Source of the DNA: Ruminococcus sp. CAG:488
Lineage (GTDB): Bacteria; Bacillota; Clostridia; Oscillospirales; Acutalibacteraceae
Direction of reading: 5' to 3'
Assembly (NCBI GenBank): GCA_000434055.1
Contig: HF999629.1
Location: 28,004-39,300, forward strand
DNA length: 11,297 nt
Shown: positions 1-5,625 of the stretch, piece by piece
Layout: the number at the start of each line of letters is the position of its first letter
How positions within the stretch are numbered: the stretch's first letter is position 1
Translations under genes and position numbers: made by a program
Notes under the pieces: model-generated
Database searches by the model: none
What the model saw: the letters and a program-made list of their open reading frames with translations, nothing else
What the model was told of the DNA's origin: nothing

Positions 1-164
1 CCGCCGCTGCTGTTGTTGTTGCAACGGAGATGGGTCTTTGCAAGAAGGGCGAGGATGTAACGGTTAAGATGCCGGGCGGCGATGTTGTTATAACCTATAC
101 CGATGAAACCATTTTTGTCAACGGTGACACAAGAAAGGTATATGAGGGTGTAGTTGAATATTAA
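1..164 (+). CDS. dapF: Diaminopimelate epimerase, C-terminal end (partial)
   Basis: The reading frame is open from the left edge (first full codon at 3) to TAA at 162-164, giving the last 53 residues of a protein whose start is outside the window. They begin AAAVVVATEMGLCKKG and contain the PGGDVVI strand and a terminal VYEGVVEY. This matches the end of DapF, where the helix after the catalytic GTGAC cysteine motif leads into a PGG-containing strand; the cysteine itself would lie just upstream of base 1. DapF interconverts LL- and meso-diaminopimelate in the cytoplasm, for lysine and peptidoglycan synthesis. A hairpin about 55 bases downstream probably ends the transcript. Only the C-terminus is visible, so the assignment rests on this conserved tail. 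Confidence 0.85.
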   Translation, partial: AAAVVVATEMGLCKKGEDVTVKMPGGDVVITYTDETIFVNGDTRKVYEGVVEY

Positions 165-217
165 AATGATCCGTAAGTTTTAATAGTTCGGCATTGCTTT
201 AAATTAAGAAAAAACAG

Positions 218-244
218 CGTCTCCTCTTCCAAAAAGGGGAGACG
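218..244 (+). terminator. Hairpin terminator after dapF, possibly bidirectional
   Basis: A 9-bp stem (CGTCTCCTC with GGGGAGACG, one T-G pair) closes a 9-base loop at 227-235. On the plus strand it is followed by TTAAGTTTT, a weak T-tract. On the minus strand it is followed by CTGTTTTTTCTTAATTT, a good one. It probably ends dapF and backs up the terminator of the converging DivIVA-like gene. Confidence 0.7.
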
Positions 245-278
245 TTAAGTTTTAGGCTCTTTATCAATAGTTGGGGTA

Positions 279-312
279 GAAAAAAACAAAACCGCCGGTT
301 CAAACGGCGGCT
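279..312 (-). terminator. Rho-independent terminator of the DivIVA-like gene
   Basis: The GC stem CCGCCG (292-297) pairs with CGGCGG (305-310) around a 7-base loop. Read on the minus strand it is followed by TTTTGTTTTTTTC (279-291), a classic intrinsic terminator. It begins only 8 bases beyond the stop codon of the DivIVA-like gene. Confidence 0.85.
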
Positions 313-317
313 TTAAT

Positions 318-842
318 TTATCCTTCAAAATCCTGATCGAATATATTGAACTCCTCGGGCTCGTTTGCTTGAGCTTCAACCTCAAGCGGCGGAGTAATCT
401 CAATTGAATCAAGCTGTTTCGCGATTTCCGAAAGCTCGTCATTGAGGTTGCTGATGCTTTTTGTAACAGCCGAAAGATTTTTCAGCAGTGACGGGAGCTT
501 GTGTTCCGTTGAGTTTATATATTTGCTCGTTTTATCGGCAATACTGACGACCTCGTTATGAGCGTCGGTAAATTTTTTTGCAGAACTGCTGAGATTGTCA
601 AAATCGGGCTTGTTCTCGTTGCTTTTGTCAAAATCATCAAGCTTATCTTTAAGCTCGGAGAGCTTTTTATCTTTTTCACGTATAGATTTTTTCAGCTCGG
701 CTATCTCTTCGCGTAGCTTTGCAATATCCTCTTTTGAAACCGACTTTTCATATTCCTCATCGAGTGAGCTTAGATATTGGTCGACCTGTTTTTTATCAAA
801 TCCGCCGACTGCTCTTGTTTTAATTGGAATATTGTTGCTCAT
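318..842 (-). CDS. DivIVA-like coiled-coil cell-division/polarity protein
   Basis: A 174-residue soluble protein. Residues 5-31 (IPIKTRAVGGFDKKQVDQYL and following) fit the DivIVA/GpsB N-terminal pattern: basic residues, then G-[FY]-D-K-x-x-V-D-x-[YF]-L, the membrane-binding and dimerising head. Residues about 33-72 are a highly charged Lys/Glu coiled coil, a second helical stretch runs at about 95-146, and an acidic tail ends in FNIFDQDFEG. There is no signal peptide or membrane segment. DivIVA-family proteins bind curved membrane and recruit cell-division or wall-synthesis partners. The ATG start is supported by GGAGG upstream on the minus strand. It is monocistronic, with its own promoter and terminator. 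The family call rests mainly on the short head; the rest is generic coiled coil, so the exact role is unknown. Confidence 0.7.
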   Translation of the reverse strand: MSNNIPIKTRAVGGFDKKQVDQYLSSLDEEYEKSVSKEDIAKLREEIAELKKSIREKDKKLSELKDKLDDFDKSNENKPDFDNLSSSAKKFTDAHNEVVSIADKTSKYINSTEHKLPSLLKNLSAVTKSISNLNDELSEIAKQLDSIEITPPLEVEAQANEPEEFNIFDQDFEG

Positions 843-880
843 TTGCGTGCCTCCGCTCTTAATAAGTGGTTACTGAATCT

Positions 881-909
881 ATAATAGCACAAAAAATGCT
901 TTTTTGCAA
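881..909 (-). promoter_or_regulatory. Sigma-A-type promoter of the DivIVA-like gene
   Basis: On the minus strand, TTGCAA (909-904) and TATTAT (886-881) are separated by exactly 17 bases and lie about 40 bases before the ATG at 842. The -35 box matches consensus at 4 of 6 positions and the -10 at 5 of 6. Inferred from sequence only. Confidence 0.6.
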
Positions 910-948
910 CGAAAAGAACCTTGTTAACCGCAAAAAGTGCATTTTTTC

Positions 949-977
949 TTGCACTAAAGAGGTGAAAATGATATAAT
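949..977 (+). promoter_or_regulatory. Extended -10 promoter of the epimerase gene
   Basis: TTGCAC (949-954) and a perfect TATAAT (972-977) are 17 bases apart, with TGA directly before the -10 box (extended -10, TGn). Transcription would begin near 984, leaving a leader of about 50 bases. A 6-bp inverted repeat, AGTGCA (936-941) with TGCACT (950-955), overlaps the -35 box and could be an operator. Confidence 0.7.
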
Positions 978-1019
978 TAAATAAATATAATCGACGGGTG
1001 TGTTTATTTACCGCCGAAT

Positions 1020-1025
1020 GAGGAA
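1020..1025 (+). promoter_or_regulatory. Ribosome binding site that fixes the epimerase start
   Basis: GAGGAA lies 7 bases before the ATG at 1033. The earlier in-frame starts, GTG at 1000 and ATG at 1018, have no comparable site, so the protein most likely starts at 1033. Confidence 0.65.
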
Positions 1026-1032
1026 TGACACT

Positions 1033-2007
1033 ATGGGATATTCAAATTTGAAATTTTCGGAAAATTCGACCTTTCTTGTAACGGGAGGAGCGGGCTTCAT
1101 CGGCTCAAACCTTTGCGAAGCAATATTGAAAATGGGATATAAGGTCAGATGTCTTGACGACCTTTCAACAGGCAAGCAGGCGAATGTTGACATTTTTCTT
1201 GATAACCCGAATTATACGTTTATAAAGGGTGATATCAAGGATCTCGACACCTGCATGGCAGCGTGCGAAGGCGTTGATTACGTTCTCAATCAGGCGGCAT
1301 GGGGCAGTGTGCCGAGAAGCATTGAAATGCCGCTTTTCTATGAGAAAAACAATATCATGGGTACTCTCAACATGATGGAAGCGGCAAGACAGCAGGGCGT
1401 TAAAAAATTTGTTTATGCTTCAAGCTCTTCTGTTTACGGCGACCACCCTGTACTTCCGAAAAAAGAGGGTCAGGAGGGCAATCTGCTTTCTCCCTATGCT
1501 CTGACGAAGCGAGTTGATGAAGAATTCGCTAAGCTTTATACAAGGCTCTACGGACTTGATACCTACGGCTTGAGATATTTCAACGTTTTCGGCAGGCGTC
1601 AGGATCCGGACGGAGCTTATGCGGCGGTAATTCCGAAGTTTATCAAAATGCTCATGAACGGCGAAACGCCGACAATCAACGGCGACGGAATGCAATCGAG
1701 AGATTTTACATATATTGAGAATGTTATCGAGGCAAATCTCAAGGCTTGTCTTGCACCTCACGAGGCGGCAGGCAATGCCTTCAACATAGCCTACGGCGGA
1801 CGTGAATACCTGATTGATATTTATCATTCGCTGACCCGCGCTCTCGGCAAGGATATCGAGCCGAATTTCGGACCCGACAGGGCAGGGGATATAAAACACT
1901 CCAACGCCGATATATCAAAGGCACGTGAAATGCTCGGATATGATCCCGATTATGATTTTGATTCCGGTTTGAAGCTGGCGATTGATTGGTATGTGGAGAA
2001 TTTGTAA
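1033..2007 (+). CDS. WbpP/TviC-like UDP-N-acetylhexosamine 4-epimerase (extended SDR)
   Basis: A 324-residue cytoplasmic NAD-dependent sugar-nucleotide epimerase. The Rossmann motif TGGAGFIG is at residues 17-24, the acidic residues after beta-2 at D42-D43, the serine motif SSSSVYG at 130-136 and the catalytic Y155-x-x-x-K159 in SPYALTK. The blocks AAWGSVPRS, LRYFNVFGRRQDPDGAYAAV and NGDGMQSRDFTYIEN match the WbpP/TviC group, which interconverts UDP-GlcNAc and UDP-GalNAc (or their uronic acids) for surface polysaccharide, rather than classical short-substrate GalE. The exact substrate is inference. The protein starts at ATG 1033 behind GAGGAA. It has its own promoter and no glycosyltransferase beside it, so it probably supplies a precursor to clusters elsewhere. 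About 100 bases separate it from the next gene, with no clear terminator, so read-through is possible. Confidence 0.85.
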   Translation: MGYSNLKFSENSTFLVTGGAGFIGSNLCEAILKMGYKVRCLDDLSTGKQANVDIFLDNPNYTFIKGDIKDLDTCMAACEGVDYVLNQAAWGSVPRSIEMPLFYEKNNIMGTLNMMEAARQQGVKKFVYASSSSVYGDHPVLPKKEGQEGNLLSPYALTKRVDEEFAKLYTRLYGLDTYGLRYFNVFGRRQDPDGAYAAVIPKFIKMLMNGETPTINGDGMQSRDFTYIENVIEANLKACLAPHEAAGNAFNIAYGGREYLIDIYHSLTRALGKDIEPNFGPDRAGDIKHSNADISKAREMLGYDPDYDFDSGLKLAIDWYVENL

Positions 2008-2096
2008 TTCTTTGAAGATACATGCAATAAACAGGCTTTACCTTGAGAAAAAGGCTGATAAATGCACAGAATTACTTTACAGAACAAACACTATTT

Positions 2097-2103
2097 AAGG
2101 AGA
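2097..2103 (+). promoter_or_regulatory. Ribosome binding site that fixes the Nnr start
   Basis: AAGGAGA lies 6 bases before the ATG at 2110. An earlier in-frame ATG at 2062 has no such site and would add 16 residues with no family match, so 2110 is the likely start. Confidence 0.75.
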
Positions 2104-2109
2104 CTCAAT

Positions 2110-3654
2110 ATGCTCATTTACACCTGTGAACAGATGCGTGTCATCGAGGAGAATGCGGACGTTAACGGACTTTCGTATGTTGAAATGATGGAAAATGCCG
2201 GCAATGCCTGCGCCGAAAAAATCCACTCAACCATTGTCGGCTTGAATTCTGCGGCCAAGACGGTTGCGGTTCTCTGCGGCTCGGGAAAAAACGGCGGCGA
2301 CGGCTTTGTTATTGCAAAAAATCTCAGCGACAAGGGCTACGGTATCCGGCTTGTGCTGACGAACGGCTATCCGACGGCATATGAGTCCAAAATTATGTAT
2401 GCTTATCTTGAGGATAAGCCGGTGCTTGTCTCCGACCTCAAGCAGAATTACGATGCCTGCGTTTCGGCATGTATGAGTGCGGCGGCGATTGTCGACTGTG
2501 TTTTCGGAATAGGATTTCACGGCCGGCTTGACGAAACAACATCGAAATTTTTTAATGATATATCAAGGTCAAGAGCCAAAAAGTTTGCCGTCGATATCCC
2601 GAGCGGACTTGAGGGTAACAGCGGCGAGATTAAATCAGACTTTTTCAAGGCAGACTATACTCTTGCGATAACCTGCTACAAGCCCGTGCATATTCTTAAA
2701 CCGGCTTCGGACCAGTGCGGAATCGTGTCGCTTATTGACATCGGCATTGACGAAAAATGCTACGATGCGGTAGGCTCGGACGTGATCGTTTCTGCGGAGC
2801 ATAATGAGATAAAACGCTTTTTTAAACCGAGAAATCCCGCGGCAAATAAGGGCGATTTCGGCAGACTTCTGAGCGTTTGCGGCAGCCGTAATATGCAGGG
2901 AGCGGCAGTTATGGCGGCAAATGCGGCGGTTGAAAGCGGTGTTGGAATAGTTGACTGCGTTTTCCCGGAGGCGGCATATTCGGCGATAGCCTCAAAGCTC
3001 ACCGAACCGCTTATGGATCCTATGCCCTCAACGGCTGACGGTTTTCTTAAGGCGGATAATTTGCAGCGCATCATTGAGCTTGCCGATAAATCAACGGCGG
3101 TACTTCTCGGCTGCGGACTCGGACTTTGCGAGGACACGGTGCGCCTTGTCAACGGGATTCTTGCAAACGTAAAAAAACCGATTATTCTCGATGCAGACGG
3201 AATAAATGCGGTTTCATTTAATATAAATATATTGAAAGAAACCTCTGCTCCGTTGATTTTGACTCCGCACCCGGGAGAGATGGCAAGATTGACGGGTCTG
3301 AGCATTGAAGAAATTCAAAGCAACAGGGTTAAGGCTGCAAGGAATTTTGCAACTCAGTACGGCTGTGTGCTCGTCCTCAAGGGCTCAAATACCGTTGTTG
3401 CAGGACCGTCGGGAAGCGTGTACATAAACCGTACCGGTAATGCAGGAATGGCAACCGGCGGTTCGGGTGATGTTTTGGCAGGTATAATTTCCTCTTTTGT
3501 TTGTCAGTCTATGAGCTTGCAGTCAGCAACGATTGCCGGCGTGTATGTGCACGGACTTTGCGGAGATAACATAGAAAAAAAATACTCCATGCACGGAGTT
3601 ACCCCGACAAAAATGATCGGCGAGATAGCGGAGGTTCTTTCAAATTTTGAATAA
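2110..3654 (+). CDS. nnr: Bifunctional NAD(P)H-hydrate epimerase / ADP-dependent (S)-NAD(P)H-hydrate dehydratase
   Basis: A 514-residue cytoplasmic metabolite-repair enzyme of YjeF type. The N-terminal YjeF_N epimerase domain (about 1-215) has MMENAG at 26-31, the GSGKNGGDG loop at 57-65, then VDCVFGIG and VDIPSGLEG. It interconverts R and S forms of hydrated NAD(P)H. The C-terminal ribokinase-like domain (about 235-514) has NKGDFGRLL, DADGIN, LTPHPGEMARLTG, LVLKGSNTVV and the ATP/ADP-site signature GMATGGSGDVLAG, with GGSGD at 450-454 and catalytic Asp at 454. It dehydrates the S form back to NAD(P)H using ADP. Length and domain order are normal for the fused form, with both sets of key residues present. 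The lipoprotein gene starts 12 bp downstream, so the two are probably co-transcribed. Confidence 0.95.
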   Translation: MLIYTCEQMRVIEENADVNGLSYVEMMENAGNACAEKIHSTIVGLNSAAKTVAVLCGSGKNGGDGFVIAKNLSDKGYGIRLVLTNGYPTAYESKIMYAYLEDKPVLVSDLKQNYDACVSACMSAAAIVDCVFGIGFHGRLDETTSKFFNDISRSRAKKFAVDIPSGLEGNSGEIKSDFFKADYTLAITCYKPVHILKPASDQCGIVSLIDIGIDEKCYDAVGSDVIVSAEHNEIKRFFKPRNPAANKGDFGRLLSVCGSRNMQGAAVMAANAAVESGVGIVDCVFPEAAYSAIASKLTEPLMDPMPSTADGFLKADNLQRIIELADKSTAVLLGCGLGLCEDTVRLVNGILANVKKPIILDADGINAVSFNINILKETSAPLILTPHPGEMARLTGLSIEEIQSNRVKAARNFATQYGCVLVLKGSNTVVAGPSGSVYINRTGNAGMATGGSGDVLAGIISSFVCQSMSLQSATIAGVYVHGLCGDNIEKKYSMHGVTPTKMIGEIAEVLSNFE

Positions 3655-3666
3655 TCGGGGATAAAT

Positions 3667-4149
3667 TTGAAAAAGAGTCTTGCAATACTTCTCCTTTTTA
3701 TTATGATATTTCTACCCTCGTGCGGTAAAAAAATTAAGAAAGAAAACGTCACCCCGTCAAGGCCGAATTGCACCGTCAGCGCAAGCTATAACGGTATTGA
3801 CTGTTCGGCAAGGATAAATTACGATGAAACGGGGAGAATGACGGTTGAAATGCTTTCGCCGATTAAGGGAATGACTCTCAGCGTTGACGACAGCGGCTGT
3901 CGGCTCGGCTATGACGGCATGGAGATTGACTACACGACGGAGCAGGCGAAAGGTTTTTGTCCGTTTATCGGACTTTATTCGGTGCTGAAAACCGTGTGCT
4001 ACACCGTGCCGGAATCTGCAAGAATGAGCGGTGACAGTTATATTCTCAAATATCGCACGCCCGAAACGGAGTGCACGGCAATATCAAATAAAAATGACGG
4101 AAAAATTCGTGAGATTGAAGCGGATAAGATAAGGTATATATTCCAATAA
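3667..4149 (+). CDS. Small lipoprotein, possibly YdcC/GerS-like (LolA-fold)
   Basis: A 160-residue protein starting at TTG, with GGGGA 6 bases upstream. Residues 1-18 form a lipoprotein signal (two lysines, a hydrophobic stretch, then lipobox LPSC), making Cys19 the lipid-modified residue; the mature protein would sit on the outer face of the membrane. The rest alternates short beta strands (CTVSASYNGIDCSARINY, GRMTVEMLSPIKGMTLSV, GYDGMEIDY), which is compatible with a LolA-like half barrel. The idea of a YdcC/GerS relative comes mainly from position: it follows nnr and precedes mazF, and in B. subtilis YdcC lies between acpS and alr-ndoAI-ndoA, while in Clostridioides difficile gerS neighbours alr2. 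It is shorter than those proteins. The lipoprotein call is firm; the family is inference. Confidence 0.7.
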   Translation: MKKSLAILLLFIMIFLPSCGKKIKKENVTPSRPNCTVSASYNGIDCSARINYDETGRMTVEMLSPIKGMTLSVDDSGCRLGYDGMEIDYTTEQAKGFCPFIGLYSVLKTVCYTVPESARMSGDSYILKYRTPETECTAISNKNDGKIREIEADKIRYIFQ

Positions 4150-4181
4150 AAAGCGGCTGTGCCGGTTATGGCGCAGCCGCT
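4148..4181. terminator. Strong 12-bp hairpin, bidirectional terminator
   Basis: AGCGGCTGTGCC (4152-4163) pairs with GGCGCAGCCGCT (4170-4181), including one T-G pair, around a 6-base GGTTAT loop. It starts three bases after the lipoprotein stop codon. The minus strand continues TTTTATTGG, a usable T-tract. The plus strand has T-rich sequence only after several bases, at 4187-4203. It probably ends the nnr-lipoprotein operon and also transcripts arriving from the minus-strand gene at 4400-4993. Confidence 0.75.
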
Positions 4182-4278
4182 GAAGCTTTAATATTCTCTT
4201 TTTGAAGCCGAAAGAATTTTTTCAAGCCTCACCTTAAATTATTTAAGAGGTGGCTGAATAACGCTGTAACCGTCAATC

Positions 4279-4343
4279 ATTAGCAAACCTTGCGCCTTCG
4301 GGTACGGAGACTTCGGCGGTCGCTCCGTCTGCAATGCTGTAAT
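4279..4343 (+). other. Compact structured element, candidate small RNA or repeat
   Basis: This is a GC-rich island within the 250-bp gene-free stretch 4150-4399. A nested fold can be drawn by hand. An outer stem pairs ATT-AGCA (4279-4285) with TGCT-AAT (4335-4343, 2-base bulge). The next stem pairs TTGC (4290-4293) with GCAA (4331-4334). Two hairpins sit inside: GCC-TTCG-GGT (4294-4303), a C(UUCG)G tetraloop, and an 8-bp stem ACGGAGAC / GT-CG-CTCCGT (4304-4328). Six T residues follow at 4353-4358. The canonical UUCG loop exists only on the plus strand, which favours that orientation. No known RNA family was recognised, and no convincing promoter was seen upstream. It could equally be an interspersed repeat. 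The remainder of 4182-4399 shows only the near-palindrome at 4229-4251. Confidence 0.4.
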
Positions 4344-4399
4344 TTAACATCGTTTTTTATCTGAGTCAGGCTTGAACTGAAACTGTGCGATTTATAGCT

Positions 4400-4993
4400 T
4401 TAGCTTCCGGCAACGTTTACGGCAGTGGTGCTCATTATTTCGCCTTGCGGAGCTGTTGCAAGGTCGTCAACGCTTACTCTGAAATGCTCCGAAGCCTTTA
4501 GAAGATTTTCTTTTTTCAGCTCGTCGGCGTATTTGCTGCTGCCGATAGCGTTATACTGCAAGCTCAGCGGAAATCTTTCTTTTATGCTCCGGCTGTAATC
4601 CGCACCCATGCTCGGCGTCCAATATTCTTTCAGGTTATATCCGCTGTCTGTCTTTTGCACAGTCAAAACCAGCGGACCCGAGTTTCCTGAAATTACACTC
4701 AAGCCGTTTTTGTAAACAAAATTTTCATAGAGTGCGACCATATATATTTCTGTTGTATCACCTTTTCTTTTTGCACTGAGAACCTTATATGAGACAGCGG
4801 AAAAGTCATTTGCTTCATGATATGCCATTGGCGATTCCCGGGCAATTATCTGCTTTTCAATATAGCTTTCCGTCTCGGTGTCGAGCTTAGCTTTATGGGG
4901 GAGTGCAAATGCACATATCACGGCGGCAAAAGCAACAAAAACAGTCAAAATAATGTATATCGTTTTTTTCTTCCCAACATTCTTTTTCTCCAT
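4400..4993 (-). CDS. Membrane-anchored protein with BlaR1/M56-associated outer domain
   Basis: A 197-residue protein with a short basic N-terminus (MEKKNVGKKK), one membrane segment at about 11-31, and an outer domain from about 38 on. There is no lipobox or clear cleavage site, so it is probably an anchored type II protein. The block at 60-150 (ANDFSAVSYKVLSAK, EIYMVALYENFVYKNG, SGPLVLTVQKT, LKEYWTPSMGADY, SIKERFPLSL) resembles, from memory, the C-terminal outer domain attached to some clostridial BlaR1/M56 antirepressor peptidases. Here it has no peptidase part. The tail at 180-197 is low in structure. The start is ATG 4993, with GGAGGT 7 bases upstream; a GTG at 5002 lies within that site and is unlikely. 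It stands alone, divergent from mazF. Function unknown; it may be a ligand-binding or decoy version of the sensor domain. Confidence 0.6.
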   Translation of the reverse strand: MEKKNVGKKKTIYIILTVFVAFAAVICAFALPHKAKLDTETESYIEKQIIARESPMAYHEANDFSAVSYKVLSAKRKGDTTEIYMVALYENFVYKNGLSVISGNSGPLVLTVQKTDSGYNLKEYWTPSMGADYSRSIKERFPLSLQYNAIGSSKYADELKKENLLKASEHFRVSVDDLATAPQGEIMSTTAVNVAGS

Positions 4994-5000
4994 TTTGAAC

Positions 5001-5006
5001 ACCTCC
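5001..5006 (-). promoter_or_regulatory. Ribosome binding site of the membrane-anchored protein
   Basis: GGAGGT on the minus strand, 7 bases before ATG 4993. It overlaps the alternative GTG start at 5002, which argues against that start. Confidence 0.75.
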
Positions 5007-5091
5007 GATTATAGTTTGAAAATTGACGGCTTAATATGCGGCTATTCTAAGGCGATACCGTATATTCGAGATGTATAAATTTTTCAATTAT

Positions 5092-5120
5092 ATTTTATAG
5101 AAATTAACGTAATTTGTCAA
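5092..5120 (-). promoter_or_regulatory. Consensus promoter of the membrane-anchored protein gene
   Basis: On the minus strand, a perfect TTGACA (5120-5115) and TAAAAT (5097-5092, 5 of 6) are separated by 17 bases. Transcription would start near 5085, leaving a leader of about 90 bases before ATG 4993. This promoter overlaps the one proposed for mazF on the other strand. Confidence 0.7.
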
Positions 5121-5132
5121 ATCGAATATAAT
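5104..5132 (+). promoter_or_regulatory. Promoter of mazF, interleaved with the divergent promoter
   Basis: TTAACG (5104-5109, 4 of 6) and a perfect TATAAT (5127-5132) are 17 bases apart. The start site would be near 5139, giving a leader of about 95 bases. The -35 box lies inside the spacer of the minus-strand promoter, so both promoters could not be occupied at once. A second TATAAT at 5197-5202 lacks a -35 box. Confidence 0.55.
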
Positions 5133-5151
5133 GATATTGCCGGATATCATT
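5130..5151. promoter_or_regulatory. 22-bp dyad at the predicted mazF start site, candidate operator
   Basis: AATGATAT (5130-5137) is perfectly repeated in inverted form as ATATCATT (5144-5151) around the 6-base centre TGCCGG. It overlaps the end of the mazF -10 box and covers the predicted start site, a typical position for a repressor operator. It could also form a weak RNA hairpin at the 5' end of the transcript. Confidence 0.45.
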
Positions 5152-5220
5152 TCTGATCCCCGAAAAAGATGATTATTCCGTCAAATGATTGGCAAATATA
5201 ATTATGACAATCAAAATCTC

Positions 5221-5226
5221 GGAGAG
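5221..5226 (+). promoter_or_regulatory. Ribosome binding site that fixes the mazF start
   Basis: GGAGAG lies 8 bases before ATG 5235. The in-frame GTG at 5226 overlaps it and is unlikely to be used. Confidence 0.7.
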
Positions 5227-5234
5227 TGATAAAA

Positions 5235-5582
5235 ATGACAATAAAACGGGGAGATATTTATTATGCAGATCTCAGCCCGGTCGTAGGCTCTGAACAGGGC
5301 GGTATGCGTCCTGTGCTGATAGTTCAAAACGATATCGGCAACAAATACAGTCCGACGGTCATCGCCGCCGCAATAACAAGTCAGCGCTTCAAAACTCAAC
5401 TGCCGACTCATATTCAGGTGGACGCTCAGGACTGCGGCCTCTCTAAGGATTCAATAGTTCTGCTTGAGCAGGTCAGGACTCTTGACAAGCAAAGGCTCAA
5501 AGAGCGCATGGGCAACCTCGGCGAAAGGGACATGACAAGAGTGAACAGAGCATTGTCTGTCAGCCTCGGAATATTGAATTGA
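5235..5582 (+). CDS. mazF: MazF/EndoA family mRNA interferase toxin without adjacent antitoxin
   Basis: A 115-residue protein, close to the usual length of B. subtilis EndoA. It opens KRGDIYYADLSPVVGSEQGG, followed by RPVLIVQNDIGNKYSPTVI, AAAITSQ, LPTHIQVDA and LLEQVRTLDKQRLKERMG, all hallmark blocks. Arg25 and Thr48, which correspond to the catalytic pair R25/T48 of EndoA, are both present, so the enzyme should be active. The family cleaves single-stranded mRNA at short sequences (UACAU in B. subtilis EndoA; the site here is unknown). Its antitoxin gene normally lies directly upstream, yet the 240 bases before it hold no ORF of more than 14 codons with an ATG. The start is ATG 5235 behind GGAGAG. 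A terminator follows four bases after the stop. Orphan MazF copies do occur in Clostridia, with antitoxins elsewhere or unknown. Confidence 0.92.
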   Translation: MTIKRGDIYYADLSPVVGSEQGGMRPVLIVQNDIGNKYSPTVIAAAITSQRFKTQLPTHIQVDAQDCGLSKDSIVLLEQVRTLDKQRLKERMGNLGERDMTRVNRALSVSLGILN

Positions 5583-5625
5583 AAAAAATCCCGAACGCTC
5601 GGTAATGAACGTTCGGGATTTGCTG
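5582..5625. terminator. Bidirectional terminator between mazF and the membrane protein
   Basis: A 12-bp perfect stem, AAATCCCGAACG (5586-5597) with CGTTCGGGATTT (5610-5621), encloses a 12-base loop. Seven A residues precede it at 5582-5588, giving a T-run on the minus strand; on the plus strand it ends in TTT. It separates two convergent genes that end at 5582 and 5626. Confidence 0.85.

Noticed and set aside
2008..2109. Promoter for nnr in the gap after the epimerase gene (TTGAGA at 2044-2049 with CAGAAT)
   Set aside because: The spacer is 18 bases and both boxes are weak; read-through from the epimerase gene is as likely, so no promoter is annotated.
4270..4340. Glycine-riboswitch-like text (CCGAAGG.GCAA) on the minus strand
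   Set aside because: The conserved partner segments of the glycine aptamer are absent, and no gene lies downstream on that strand for it to control.
4270..4350. A 23-codon minus-strand ORF (begins MLNYSIADGATAEVSV) in the gap after the sensor-like gene
   Set aside because: It has no ribosome binding site, a stop codon lies in frame just upstream, and it overlaps the proposed RNA-like fold, whose base pairing explains the unusual composition better.
5008..5013. TATAAT on the minus strand close to the membrane-anchored protein gene
   Set aside because: A start site from it would fall inside the ribosome binding site, and there is no -35 box at 17 bases; the TTGACA/TAAAAT pair further upstream is better.
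5185..5229. A 14-codon ORF (MIGKYNYDNQNLGE) directly before mazF, as leader peptide or antitoxin
   Set aside because: It has no ribosome binding site and is far too short for a MazF antitoxin; its end overlaps the mazF ribosome binding site by chance of composition.
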